NCBI GenBank assembly: GCA_945906795.1
Contig: CAMDRO010000001.1
Span: forward strand, 82,591-146,590
Length of the DNA: 64,000 nt
From: Spirosoma fluviale
GTDB taxonomy: Bacteria; Bacteroidota; Bacteroidia; Cytophagales; Spirosomataceae
Direction: 5' to 3'
The notes under the pieces are model-generated. The model had not been told where the DNA came from, did not search any database, and saw only the letters and a program-made list of their open reading frames with translations. Position numbers and translations under genes: made by a program. This document shows, in pieces, positions 45,146 to 54,030 of the stretch; positions within the stretch are counted from its first letter, which is position 1, and the number at the start of each line of letters is the position of its first letter.

Positions 45146-45550
45146 ATGAATTATTGGTTAGTTAAATCAGAGCCTTTCAAATATTCTTGGGATGATTTCG
45201 TTAAAGAAGGTAAATCCGTTTGGGATGGGGTAAGAAATTATCAAGCGAGAAATAATTTGAAAGAAATGAAAAAAGGAGATTGGGTCTTTTTTTATCATTC
45301 CAATGAAGGGATGGAGGTCATAGGACTTGCAGAAGTAAAAAAAGAATTTTTTCAGGATCCTACTACAGAAGATCCAAGGTGGGTGGTCGTAGAAATTGTA
45401 CCCATTAAAAAATTCAATAAAACAGTTACATTGAAAATGATGAAATCCGACGATCGATTGACTAATTTAGCTTTAATAAAACAATCTAGGTTGTCCGTAA
45501 CTCCTGTTGGGAAACAAGAATTTGACATTATATTAAGTTTAGCCGAGTAG
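45146..45550 (+). CDS. EVE domain protein
   Basis: This 134-residue single-domain protein has the EVE pattern MNYWLVKSEPFKYSWDDF, WDGVRNYQARNNLKEMKKGDWVFFYHSN and PTTEDPRWVVVEIVP, ending SVTPVGKQEFDIIL. EVE domains are PUA-like and in several proteins bind modified bases in DNA or RNA. Free-standing EVE proteins in bacteria have no settled role. It starts one base after menB, so it is co-transcribed, probably by genome compaction. No restriction-modification genes are nearby. Confidence 0.92.
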   Translation: MNYWLVKSEPFKYSWDDFVKEGKSVWDGVRNYQARNNLKEMKKGDWVFFYHSNEGMEVIGLAEVKKEFFQDPTTEDPRWVVVEIVPIKKFNKTVTLKMMKSDDRLTNLALIKQSRLSVTPVGKQEFDIILSLAE

Positions 45551-45554
45551 TACT

Positions 45555-47171
45555 ATGAAAAATCTATTTTTAACTATTGTTTTACAAATTGTAGCGATGC
45601 AAATCGGATATGGTCAAATCAATAATAAAAGAATAGAATTTCCCATTCAAGGAACTGATATAGAATCATTTAATATCCCCATTGGTGAACAAGGAGTTAT
45701 TGTCTTATCACAATTAAATAAACAATCGTTCAACATTCGGAAATTTTCTACTGATTTAGATCAATTGTGGAGTAATAATACCAATTTGGAGTCCAACTTA
45801 GATTATGTTACTTATAGTTTTGACGGAACGGTATTATCGCTGCTATTTAGCCGATTTAGAAGTAATTCCTATGTTATTTTCAGAGTAACGGTTAATTCGG
45901 GCGAAATAACAAAATACCAAATTTATTCTGTAGACCGAATCGAAATTTCAAATTTCAAAGCCTTAAATTATTCTTTGTTCATTGGAGGAATGGTGAATAA
46001 CCAACCGATCATTTTGTTTACTAATTTAAAAGAAAGAAAAACAAGGATATTACCTGCCGTAGTCAAAGGGCAAGCTGAAATCCAATCCATGGATTTAGAT
46101 ACGCTTCAACAACAAATTAATGTCACTTATTCGGTAGGAAGTAAGGCCAAAGATTATCAATTAATTATTAAATCATTTGATGAGGATGGGAATCAAATAG
46201 GCCAAGTTTACATGAATCCAAGTGAAGAATTTGCCATGATGAATGGTAAATTAAACCAAATCAATGACTCATTACAAGTCATCGTAGGAACCTATGGGCA
46301 TAAAAATAGTATTGGGTCATCAAGAGGCCCTAGTTCGCAGGGTTTATATTTTAACTCATTTATTGATGGGAATATCATCAAATCTACCTATTACAGTTTT
46401 ACTAAGTTTGCTGACTTTTTTAATTTTCTGTCACCTAAACAAAAAGAAAGACAGGATAAAAAAATAAAAGATAAAGAAATTAAAGGAGAAGATTTGAGAT
46501 TGGATTATCGATTGCTCATGCATGATATTATAAAAAACGGAGAAAATTATATCATTATCGCTGAAGCCTTTTATCCCGATTATAAGTATAATAATTATAG
46601 TCCTTTTGGCGGATCTATGTTGATGGGTGGCCTCGGAGGATTCTATTCCCCATATTGGACCATGATGAATCCTTATCGTTGGGGTTATGGAAATTATGGC
46701 ATGTATTCTCCATTTTCAAGTTATTACAGTCCCTGGGGTTACCGTGGATATAATTCGTATGGCAATCAGCAACAATTTGACGGTTGGGTATATACGCATG
46801 CTGTTATAGCTGAATTAGATAAGGATGGTAAATTACTTTGGGATCATTGCATCGATTTAAATGATAATAAAGAATCGAAACTGATACAAAAAATTAAAGC
46901 TTCTGTATTAAATAATACAGTTTATTTATCCTACCATCAAAATGACCAAATTATTACCAAATCAATTTCAAATGATGGAAAAGATGAGGCATTAAGGGTT
47001 CAAGAAATTGTTCCTGAAGATAAATTAGACAAGGTTAGAAGAACTGTAAAATCCGAAATTAATTATTGGTATGGCCCATACTTCGTTGTCAACGGATATC
47101 AAACCATAAGCAATCAAGAAGAAGGCAGACGAAATGTGTTCTTTTTAAACAAAATTCAAATCAATCCATAA
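45555..47171 (+). CDS. Secreted protein of unknown function with Gly/Tyr-rich segment
   Basis: I do not recognise a family for this 538-residue protein. A signal peptide (MKNLFLTIVLQIVAMQIGYGQ) directs export. Residues about 25-340 look like repeated beta-strands of propeller type. A low-complexity segment at about 345-410 is rich in Gly, Tyr, Ser, Pro and Met (GGSMLMGGLGGFYSPYW, WGYGNYGMYSPFSSYY). A further beta-rich stretch (GWVYTHAVIAELDKDGKLLWDH) closes the protein. The Gly/Tyr segment resembles adhesive or surface-layer low-complexity regions. It lies 4 bases after the EVE gene. Confidence 0.75.
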   Translation: MKNLFLTIVLQIVAMQIGYGQINNKRIEFPIQGTDIESFNIPIGEQGVIVLSQLNKQSFNIRKFSTDLDQLWSNNTNLESNLDYVTYSFDGTVLSLLFSRFRSNSYVIFRVTVNSGEITKYQIYSVDRIEISNFKALNYSLFIGGMVNNQPIILFTNLKERKTRILPAVVKGQAEIQSMDLDTLQQQINVTYSVGSKAKDYQLIIKSFDEDGNQIGQVYMNPSEEFAMMNGKLNQINDSLQVIVGTYGHKNSIGSSRGPSSQGLYFNSFIDGNIIKSTYYSFTKFADFFNFLSPKQKERQDKKIKDKEIKGEDLRLDYRLLMHDIIKNGENYIIIAEAFYPDYKYNNYSPFGGSMLMGGLGGFYSPYWTMMNPYRWGYGNYGMYSPFSSYYSPWGYRGYNSYGNQQQFDGWVYTHAVIAELDKDGKLLWDHCIDLNDNKESKLIQKIKASVLNNTVYLSYHQNDQIITKSISNDGKDEALRVQEIVPEDKLDKVRRTVKSEINYWYGPYFVVNGYQTISNQEEGRRNVFFLNKIQINP

Positions 47172-47172
47172 A

Positions 47173-48081
47173 TTGAAAAATACAGCTAGTATTGCTACCG
47201 ATACCCCAGAATTTTGGGGTAAATCGTATGAATTAATTGATTCAGGGGGATTTGAAAAGTTAGAGCAATTTGGAAATTTTTGTGTTAGAAGGCCTGAGCC
47301 ACAAGCTGTTTGGGGAAAATCTTTATCAGATGAAATATGGGTTTCTAAAACAGACGCCTATTTTAAAAAAGAAAAGGGAAGTTCTGAAAAAGGATTTTGG
47401 GATATACAAAAGAATACTCCTGAAAAATGGTTTATAAATTATAAATCGGACGTATTGAATTTAAATTTTAAAATTTCTTTGTCCTCATTTAAGCATGTAG
47501 GCATATTTCCTGAGCAAGCATCCAACTGGGAATTTTTAGCTGAAAATATTCCAAAACTTAAAAACAATAAACCAAAATTTTTAAATCTCTTTGCCTACAC
47601 GGGTGGGGCGAGTTTGGTATGCCGACAAATGGGTGCAGATGTAACACATGTAGATTCGGTAAAACCTGTATTGTCTTGGGCTAGGGAAAACATGGAAGTC
47701 TCCAATTTAGACTCCATTCGTTGGATGGCAGAAGACGCATTGAAGTTTGTTAAAAGAGAAGCTAGGCGGGGAAATTTTTATCAAGGAATTTTATTAGATC
47801 CCCCCGCTTATGGGAGAGGTCCTGATGGTGAAAAGTGGGTATTAGAAGAACAAATTGGTGATATGCTAAAGTCCGTGAAAGAAATATTAGATCCTAAAGA
47901 ACATATTTTATTGACCAACGTGTATTCTCTAGGATTTTCAACATTGGTAGTAGAAAATCTGATGAATGGTCTATTTAATGTACCTCATGATGCTGAATTT
48001 GGAGAGATTTATTTGAACGATTCCTTCAACAAAAAGCTCCCATTAGGAGTGTTTCATCGGTACTTATATCAAGAAAATTAA
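47173..48081 (+). CDS. Class I SAM-dependent methyltransferase (RlmI-like), TTG start
   Basis: The start codon is TTG at 47173, one base after the preceding stop; no ATG or GTG gives a full N-terminus. The 302-residue protein begins [24 protein letters not shown] and contains a Rossmann methyltransferase core: [39 protein letters not shown] near 137, then [16 protein letters not shown] near 215. The DPPAYGRG catalytic loop resembles RlmI/RlmK-like rRNA methyltransferases. The substrate is probably rRNA but not fixed. Its 3' end overlaps convergent folD by 4 bases. Confidence 0.86.
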   Translation: MKNTASIATDTPEFWGKSYELIDSGGFEKLEQFGNFCVRRPEPQAVWGKSLSDEIWVSKTDAYFKKEKGSSEKGFWDIQKNTPEKWFINYKSDVLNLNFKISLSSFKHVGIFPEQASNWEFLAENIPKLKNNKPKFLNLFAYTGGASLVCRQMGADVTHVDSVKPVLSWARENMEVSNLDSIRWMAEDALKFVKREARRGNFYQGILLDPPAYGRGPDGEKWVLEEQIGDMLKSVKEILDPKEHILLTNVYSLGFSTLVVENLMNGLFNVPHDAEFGEIYLNDSFNKKLPLGVFHRYLYQEN

Positions 48082-48962
48082 GGATAAATAACACCTTTAG
48101 CTGCCAATAATGTGTTTTTCATTAGGGAAACGATGGTCATAGGACCGACCCCTTTAGGAACAGGAGTTATATAGGAACATTTTTCAATTACATCATTAAA
48201 ATCAACATCACCTTTAAGAGCAAATCCTGACTTTTTTGTTTCGTCAATCACGCGCGTTAAACCCACGTCAATAATAACCGCACCTTCTTTTACATACGAG
48301 GCGTTTAAAAATTCGGGCTTTCCTAAAGCAGCAATAAGAATATCAGCTTGTTGGCAAATTTCAACTAAATTTTTAGTTTTAGAATGAGTTAACGTCACTG
48401 TACAATTGCCAATTGGATGATTTCGCTGCATTAGAATAGACATGGGTAAACCTACAATTTGGCTTCTACCTACAACCACGCAATGTTTTCCAGTGGTTTC
48501 AATCTTGTAATAAGCTAATAAATCTAAAACACCTTGGGGCGTGGCAGAAATATAAGCAGGTAATCCTTTAGCCATTCGACCTATGTTGATCGGGTGAAAA
48601 CCGTCCACATCCTTACGTGGGTCGATTGTCTCCATAATTCGGTCTGGATTAATATGGTCAGGTAAGGGTAATTGGACAATTAATCCGTCCATTTCAGCAT
48701 TAGTGTTGATTTTTACAACTTGTTCAAGTAATTCATTTTCCGAAATAGAGGGAGGGAAGCGTAGTAAAGTAGAAATAAAGCCTAATTCTTCGCAAGATTT
48801 AACTTTATTGGCCACATACGTTTCTGAAGCGCCATTATTTCCAACTAAAATCGCTACTAAATGAGGAGGTCTTTTACCCGCATTAATGAGTTCAGAAACT
48901 TCTAACGCTATAGCTGACTTCATTGATTCAGCAACCTGTTTTCCATCAATTATTTGACCCAT
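48078..48962 (-). CDS. folD: Methylenetetrahydrofolate dehydrogenase/cyclohydrolase FolD
   Basis: This 294-residue bifunctional enzyme interconverts methylene-, methenyl- and formyl-tetrahydrofolate. Seen are [23 protein letters not shown] (catalytic Tyr and Lys), [44 protein letters not shown] (NADP loop), and DVGLTRV with [11 protein letters not shown] at the end. Length is normal. It lies 8 bases after topA, on the same strand and probably the same transcript, and is convergent with the methyltransferase. Confidence 0.97.
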   Translation of the reverse strand: MGQIIDGKQVAESMKSAIALEVSELINAGKRPPHLVAILVGNNGASETYVANKVKSCEELGFISTLLRFPPSISENELLEQVVKINTNAEMDGLIVQLPLPDHINPDRIMETIDPRKDVDGFHPINIGRMAKGLPAYISATPQGVLDLLAYYKIETTGKHCVVVGRSQIVGLPMSILMQRNHPIGNCTVTLTHSKTKNLVEICQQADILIAALGKPEFLNASYVKEGAVIIDVGLTRVIDETKKSGFALKGDVDFNDVIEKCSYITPVPKGVGPMTIVSLMKNTLLAAKGVIYP

Positions 48963-48970
48963 CTTTTAAT

Positions 48971-51460
48971 CTATTTTTTCCGTTTTTTTAATGTGACTGG
49001 GGTACTATCTCCTAAAGCCAAACATTCTTCTAGTGTTAAATCTTCTGGCTTTTGACCTTTAGGGATTTTCACATTTCTCTTTCCAATCTGAATATAAGGC
49101 CCATACATTCCATTGACAATTTTGACCATATCATTTTCCGAAAATTCTTTTATGAATTTATTGGCTTCTAAAGTTCTTTTTGCTAAAATCAATTCGATGG
49201 CTCGCTCTTGGGTGATACTCGTTAAATTATCTGTTTTTCCTAATGAGTAATATTTACCGTTATGCTTGACATAGGGGCCAAAACGACCTTTACCGGTTTC
49301 AATCAAATTTTCTTCAAAAAAGCCTAATCCAGCAGATTCAGCAGCCAATGCCGCACTTTTAATGACAAGCAATGCAGTTTCTAAATCAATGGTAAAAGGA
49401 TCAAAATCAATGGGTAAACTCGTGAATTTACCATCCATTTTAATATAAGGTCCTAATTTCCCCGCACCGATGATGACAGCTTGATCTTCAAAAACACCTA
49501 TTTCTCTTGGTAATTTAGGTCGAGCTAAAAGTAAAATTGCTTCATCCAAAGTTAATGTAGCTATATTATGATTGTTACTTAAATTGGCAAATATTGGTTT
49601 ATCTTCCTCTCCGGATTCGCCTAATTGAACAAAAGGACCAAATTTTCCTAGTCGAACTGAAATTTTCTTGCTTGTTTCAGGATCTAAACCTAGTTCTCTT
49701 CCACCGCCAATAGAAGTTCGAGTGATCGACTTACTATCTTCAATAGTCTGATGAAAACTTGAATAAAAACTTTTCATTAAAACGGTCCATTCTAACTTAC
49801 CCTTGGCAATATTGTCGAACTGATTCTCCATTTCTGCCGTAAAGGTATAATCCACCACATTTTCAAAGTTATCAACTAAAAATTCAGTGACTAAAATACC
49901 TATGTGAGTAGGAAACAATTTGGCTTTTTCTGTTCCTACCATTTCAGAATTTAATGACCCTGATATTTCATCATCTTTTAAAATCCAAGTTTGGAATTTC
50001 CTTTCTTTCCCATCTCGATCTTCCTTAACGACGTAAGCACGCTTAATGATGGTTGAAATAGTAGGAGCATAAGTAGAAGGACGACCAATTCCTCTTTCCT
50101 CTAGAGCTTTGACTAAACTGGCTTCTGTGTAACGTGCAGAAGGTCTGGTAAACCTTTCTGAGGCTTTTAATTCATTTATATTTAATATTTGGCCTATATT
50201 TAATGGAGGCAACATATCTTTATTTTCATCCTCTTCGTCCTCGTCTTTTCCTTCTAAATAGGCTTTTAAAAATCCTTCAAATGCAATGACTTCTCCTTGT
50301 GCGACTAAAATTTCTGATGTAGTTGAAATATCTATTTGAGCTGTCGTTCTTTCAATTTTCGCATCAGCCATTTGAGAAGCTATGGCTCGTTTCCAAATCA
50401 ATTCATACAGCCGTTTTTCTCTCGCATCGCCAGAAATGGTACTCAATTCGAAATCCGTAGGACGTATGGCCTCATGGGCTTCTTGCGCATTTTCTGATTT
50501 GGTTTTAAACTGCCTTTCTAGATGAAACTTAGATCCATAAGAAACTTCAATAGCTATTTTAGCTTTATCTCTTGCTTCTTGGGATAGCATGGTAGAATCA
50601 GTTCTCATGTAAGAAATACGACCTGACTCATATAATTTTTGCGCAATTGACATGGTTGTTGCCACCGCATAACCTAATTTTCTCGAAGCTTCTTGTTGTA
50701 AGGTAGAGGTGGTAAAAGGAGCGGCAGGTGTCTTAGTGGCCGGTTTAGTCTCTAAATTTTTAATCGAAAAAGTAGCTCCGACACATTTTTTCAAAAACTC
50801 AACTGCGTCATTTTCTTTGGAAAATGATTTAGACAATTCCGCTTTCAACACTTTATTTCCAGGCAAATCAAATATAGCAACCGCTTTGAAACTAGAAATA
50901 GCTTGATGATTGTCTATTTCTTTTTCTCGCTCTACAATTAATCGAACTGCCACGGATTGAACTCGACCTGCCGATAAACCCCTTTGTACTTTAGACCATA
51001 AAACAGGGGATAATTCAAAGCCAATCAGGCGATCCATAATTCTGCGAGCTTGTTGGGCATTCACTAAATCCATATCTATTTCTCTTGGATTTAGAATAGC
51101 CTTTTTAATGGCACTTTCTGTTATTTCTCTGAAAACGATACGTTTGGTTGTATTTTTTAATCCTAAGGCTTCTTTTAAATGCCAAGAAATAGATTCTCCT
51201 TCACGGTCGTCGTCAGTCGCTAACCAAACTTCTTCGGATGATTTTGCTAAGCTTTTCAGCTCAGATATCACTTTCGTTTTATCAGGGGAAATTACATAAG
51301 TTGGCGTAAAATCATTATCAACATCAATAACTTTGTCACCTTTTGTAGGCAAATCTCTAACATGTCCAAAGGACGATTTTACTATAAAATCACGACCTAA
51401 ATAACCTTCAATTGTTTTAGCTTTTGCCGGGGACTCTACGATGACTAAATTTTTTGCCAT
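48971..51460 (-). CDS. topA: DNA topoisomerase I
   Basis: This 829-residue type IA topoisomerase relaxes negative supercoils. The Toprim domain starts at residue 1 (KNLVIVESPAKAKTIEGYLG) with ATDDDREGESISWHL for metal binding. The catalytic Tyr is in GRISYMRTDST near 280, and ERGIGRPSTYAPTISTI lies near 455. Instead of classic zinc fingers the C-terminus has repeats of the Toprim_C type (KFGPFVQLGESGEED, KLGPYIKMDGK, RFGPYVKHNGKYY, MYGPYIQIGKRN), ending in basic residues. It has a strong Bacteroidota promoter. Confidence 0.98.
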   Translation of the reverse strand: MAKNLVIVESPAKAKTIEGYLGRDFIVKSSFGHVRDLPTKGDKVIDVDNDFTPTYVISPDKTKVISELKSLAKSSEEVWLATDDDREGESISWHLKEALGLKNTTKRIVFREITESAIKKAILNPREIDMDLVNAQQARRIMDRLIGFELSPVLWSKVQRGLSAGRVQSVAVRLIVEREKEIDNHQAISSFKAVAIFDLPGNKVLKAELSKSFSKENDAVEFLKKCVGATFSIKNLETKPATKTPAAPFTTSTLQQEASRKLGYAVATTMSIAQKLYESGRISYMRTDSTMLSQEARDKAKIAIEVSYGSKFHLERQFKTKSENAQEAHEAIRPTDFELSTISGDAREKRLYELIWKRAIASQMADAKIERTTAQIDISTTSEILVAQGEVIAFEGFLKAYLEGKDEDEEDENKDMLPPLNIGQILNINELKASERFTRPSARYTEASLVKALEERGIGRPSTYAPTISTIIKRAYVVKEDRDGKERKFQTWILKDDEISGSLNSEMVGTEKAKLFPTHIGILVTEFLVDNFENVVDYTFTAEMENQFDNIAKGKLEWTVLMKSFYSSFHQTIEDSKSITRTSIGGGRELGLDPETSKKISVRLGKFGPFVQLGESGEEDKPIFANLSNNHNIATLTLDEAILLLARPKLPREIGVFEDQAVIIGAGKLGPYIKMDGKFTSLPIDFDPFTIDLETALLVIKSAALAAESAGLGFFEENLIETGKGRFGPYVKHNGKYYSLGKTDNLTSITQERAIELILAKRTLEANKFIKEFSENDMVKIVNGMYGPYIQIGKRNVKIPKGQKPEDLTLEECLALGDSTPVTLKKRKK

Positions 51461-51495
51461 TTCAAATTTTGAAAATATGTAATTTTTAAAGACCG

Positions 51496-51527
51496 CAAAT
51501 ATAAGGGCTTAAAATGTATTTATTCAA
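51496..51527 (-). promoter_or_regulatory. Promoter of topA-folD (Bacteroidota type)
   Basis: On the minus strand, TTG is followed by a 21-base spacer and TATATTTG, matching both boxes of TTG-N19-21-TAnnTTTG. It lies about 36 bases before the topA ATG. Confidence 0.65.
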
Positions 51528-51561
51528 ATTGATTTTTTAACCGTTCAAAATAATCAAAAAA

Positions 51562-53862
51562 TCATTCAGGAATATTACCAATTCTAATTCTTGAATTTAT
51601 ATTTATTCGCAAACCTACATAATTAAATTGGCCATTATTAAAATTAGCTATTGCTTCTAATCGTAATACTTTCATAACCCCATCTAAACCATAGCCAATT
51701 TCATTGTAAAAAAGGTTTTGATTGTTAATGTAATAAGCATTGGCGATCAATAATTCCTTCACGTAGGCTTTCTTAAAACCTAATAAAGGTTTTAACCATA
51801 AATTTGAAAATTGGAATTGGGATAGAGCTTCTACATAATTACCCGAGGTGCTATATGCGTAATGATTGACATTCAATCGTTGATTTGCTCCACTAGTCAA
51901 ATTTTGATAATAACCTACCAATCGATGCGAAGCTAGCATTTCCCCCGTTTGAACTAAGCTAATCCCTCCATTAAAATGTTTGTAGTCTTGAAAATAAATC
52001 GGTTTACCCCCAATAAATGTACCTGTATTTAGAATGAACCCTGTTTTAATCCAAGGACTTAAGCTTATATTTTGAATATAGGAGAGCTCTAAGAGTTGAA
52101 AATTAATACTCGATTTAAATACATTAGGCCAACCCGCCCGGTATTTAAAAATGAATAATGGCGACGAACCCCAGTCGCTCACTCGTAAACTATTGACATA
52201 GGAATAGGACAAAAATGGCCTAAATACCAATTGAACTTGGGAAACAAATGAATAGTGAGAATCAAAGCCTTCTCTTGTGTTTTCCGTATTAGTAGGATTA
52301 TTGCTACTAAAGGTTCGATTCATGTAATTAACCCAATAATAATCAGTCGTATTATCCATTTGACTTTGCCTGGAAGATTCTAAAAGAGCTTTCAAATAAA
52401 ACCGAGATGAAAAACGATTAATCAATGAAAGGCCCCAAAATTCTTTTCGATAAATCTTCATTTGATTATTTTTAAAAAATAATGTGGCCAAAGAATTCAT
52501 TTCAGATGAAATGGTATTATCTGGGTTAAATTGAGCTATATAGTCTCCATTGGTCAATTGAACATCAAAATAATCTGTTTTATACCTTAGTTTTAAATAG
52601 CCTGTATTTCGATTTAAACCAAAAGAACGTCTACCTAAAGCTTCAAATTCTAGGTATTTATAGGGCGCCCAGCGACGTCTAAGTACGATGGCTGAATTAG
52701 CAACAAAACCTTCTACGGTATTAAAATTAGAATCAAAAACCGGGGATTTATAATAAATTTCAAATGGATAATAATCTTTTTTCCTTTGCCCAAAATAAAA
52801 TGATTTACTGAAAATCAATTGGCTTGGGTTAAAAGGTGTTTTTCTAAGTGCATCAAAAGCTGCGATGGAAGTTTCAACGGTTGATTCTCGAATTTCATCA
52901 ACTAAATCTGATTTTTCTGGAACTATATCAAGATCATTATAAAGGACGGAATCAATTTCTATCCGATCAACTGTAGGCCTTAATTTCCATTTTCTAACAA
53001 GACTAAGATGTAAATTCTTAAGTAATTGGGATGCGAATACTTCATCAAAAGCAATTTCCGATATATTTAATTTTTCTTTTTTATCGGCAGGCCGACTAAA
53101 AGCCAACGGTGGCATAGCCCAATTTTCCACAGGACCTATAATATTTTGATTCAGCAAAAACTCTCCAACAATACCTAAAACTCCTCCTTTAACGATAATA
53201 TTTGATTGCTTTGGTATCCACTTACCCTTAAAGTAAGCATTATTCAAATCCATCAAGTACAAAATGTCATCCGATAATACGCTGCCTTCCCAACGAACAA
53301 TCCAACCATCTTGACTAAGCGTTAATTTCCCATGAAAAAATCGATCTGTTTTAAATTTAGGCTCAATTAAGTACTGTTTGCAAATTTGCTTATCGACAAG
53401 CGTATCCGAAAGAAAAGAATAATTATAATAATAAAATCCATCGTAATTCAACGGAGATATACATTGAGTACCTATAAAATCTTGATACAAATCTGGCCAA
53501 AAGAAAAGAGTAGGGTTCCCATTTTTTTTTCGATAAGGTTTGAAATAATTGATTTCGTGAATCATTTGACTCAAATTACCCAAATAAACTTTTGAAATGG
53601 TTTCATTCCCGTACCATTGACCCTCTTTAATTCCTTCTATATTTTGTAATCTTTGCTTTCCTATGCCGATAAATTTTGAAAACCTTGCTTTTTCAATTGA
53701 GTGAACATTGAATATCAATTTGTTTATGTCGAAACTATGCTGTGCAGCTGCGTTAATGGCTAATTTTATGAGAGAATCGGATTTTGATAATTGAGCATAC
53801 ACATGTACTTGTCCCGTAAGAAAAAATATGATAACGAGAAATTTAATACGCAATTGAATCAC
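51562..53862 (-). CDS. DUF5686 outer-membrane protein (no CarboxypepD_reg domain)
   Basis: This 766-residue exported protein has an N-terminal signal (VIIFFLTGQVHVYAQ). It matches DUF5686 in the segments SPLNYDGFYYYNYSFLSD near 140 and LIEPKFKTDRFFHGKLTL near 165. A C-terminal half of alternating aromatic strands, consistent with a beta-barrel, follows (YLKLRYKTDYFDVQLTNGDY). It is related in layout to the 869-residue protein at 60357-62966 but lacks that protein's carboxypeptidase regulatory-like domain. The function of DUF5686 proteins is not established. The gene stands alone between topA and the divergent aconitase. Confidence 0.83.
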   Translation of the reverse strand: MIQLRIKFLVIIFFLTGQVHVYAQLSKSDSLIKLAINAAAQHSFDINKLIFNVHSIEKARFSKFIGIGKQRLQNIEGIKEGQWYGNETISKVYLGNLSQMIHEINYFKPYRKKNGNPTLFFWPDLYQDFIGTQCISPLNYDGFYYYNYSFLSDTLVDKQICKQYLIEPKFKTDRFFHGKLTLSQDGWIVRWEGSVLSDDILYLMDLNNAYFKGKWIPKQSNIIVKGGVLGIVGEFLLNQNIIGPVENWAMPPLAFSRPADKKEKLNISEIAFDEVFASQLLKNLHLSLVRKWKLRPTVDRIEIDSVLYNDLDIVPEKSDLVDEIRESTVETSIAAFDALRKTPFNPSQLIFSKSFYFGQRKKDYYPFEIYYKSPVFDSNFNTVEGFVANSAIVLRRRWAPYKYLEFEALGRRSFGLNRNTGYLKLRYKTDYFDVQLTNGDYIAQFNPDNTISSEMNSLATLFFKNNQMKIYRKEFWGLSLINRFSSRFYLKALLESSRQSQMDNTTDYYWVNYMNRTFSSNNPTNTENTREGFDSHYSFVSQVQLVFRPFLSYSYVNSLRVSDWGSSPLFIFKYRAGWPNVFKSSINFQLLELSYIQNISLSPWIKTGFILNTGTFIGGKPIYFQDYKHFNGGISLVQTGEMLASHRLVGYYQNLTSGANQRLNVNHYAYSTSGNYVEALSQFQFSNLWLKPLLGFKKAYVKELLIANAYYINNQNLFYNEIGYGLDGVMKVLRLEAIANFNNGQFNYVGLRININSRIRIGNIPE

Positions 53863-53993
53863 TAAGAGAAAATTTAACTAGAAAAATTACAGAAAAAAAA
53901 TAGAATTATGATATCCAATTCTTTATTCGGTAAAAATTACAATCACAAAGTAAATCATATTTCTAATTAGTGGCAAAATTGAAGCTAATCTAT

Positions 53994-54001
53994 TAATTTT
54001 G
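53994..54001 (+). promoter_or_regulatory. Candidate -7 element for aconitase gene
   Basis: TAATTTTG matches TAnnTTTG, 30 bases before the ATG. The nearest TTG is only 12 bases upstream, so the -33 box is not supported. Confidence 0.4.
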
Positions 54002-54030
54002 GAGACGATTTTATAAACCAAAATAATCTT

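Noticed and set aside
46580-46790. Gly/Tyr-rich coding stretch as a DNA tandem repeat
   Set aside because: The bias is at protein level; the nucleotide sequence has no regular repeat unit.
53863-54030. Spacer between DUF5686 gene and aconitase as a small RNA or tRNA gene
   Set aside because: No cloverleaf or stable hairpin is apparent; it is AT-rich and fits two divergent leaders.
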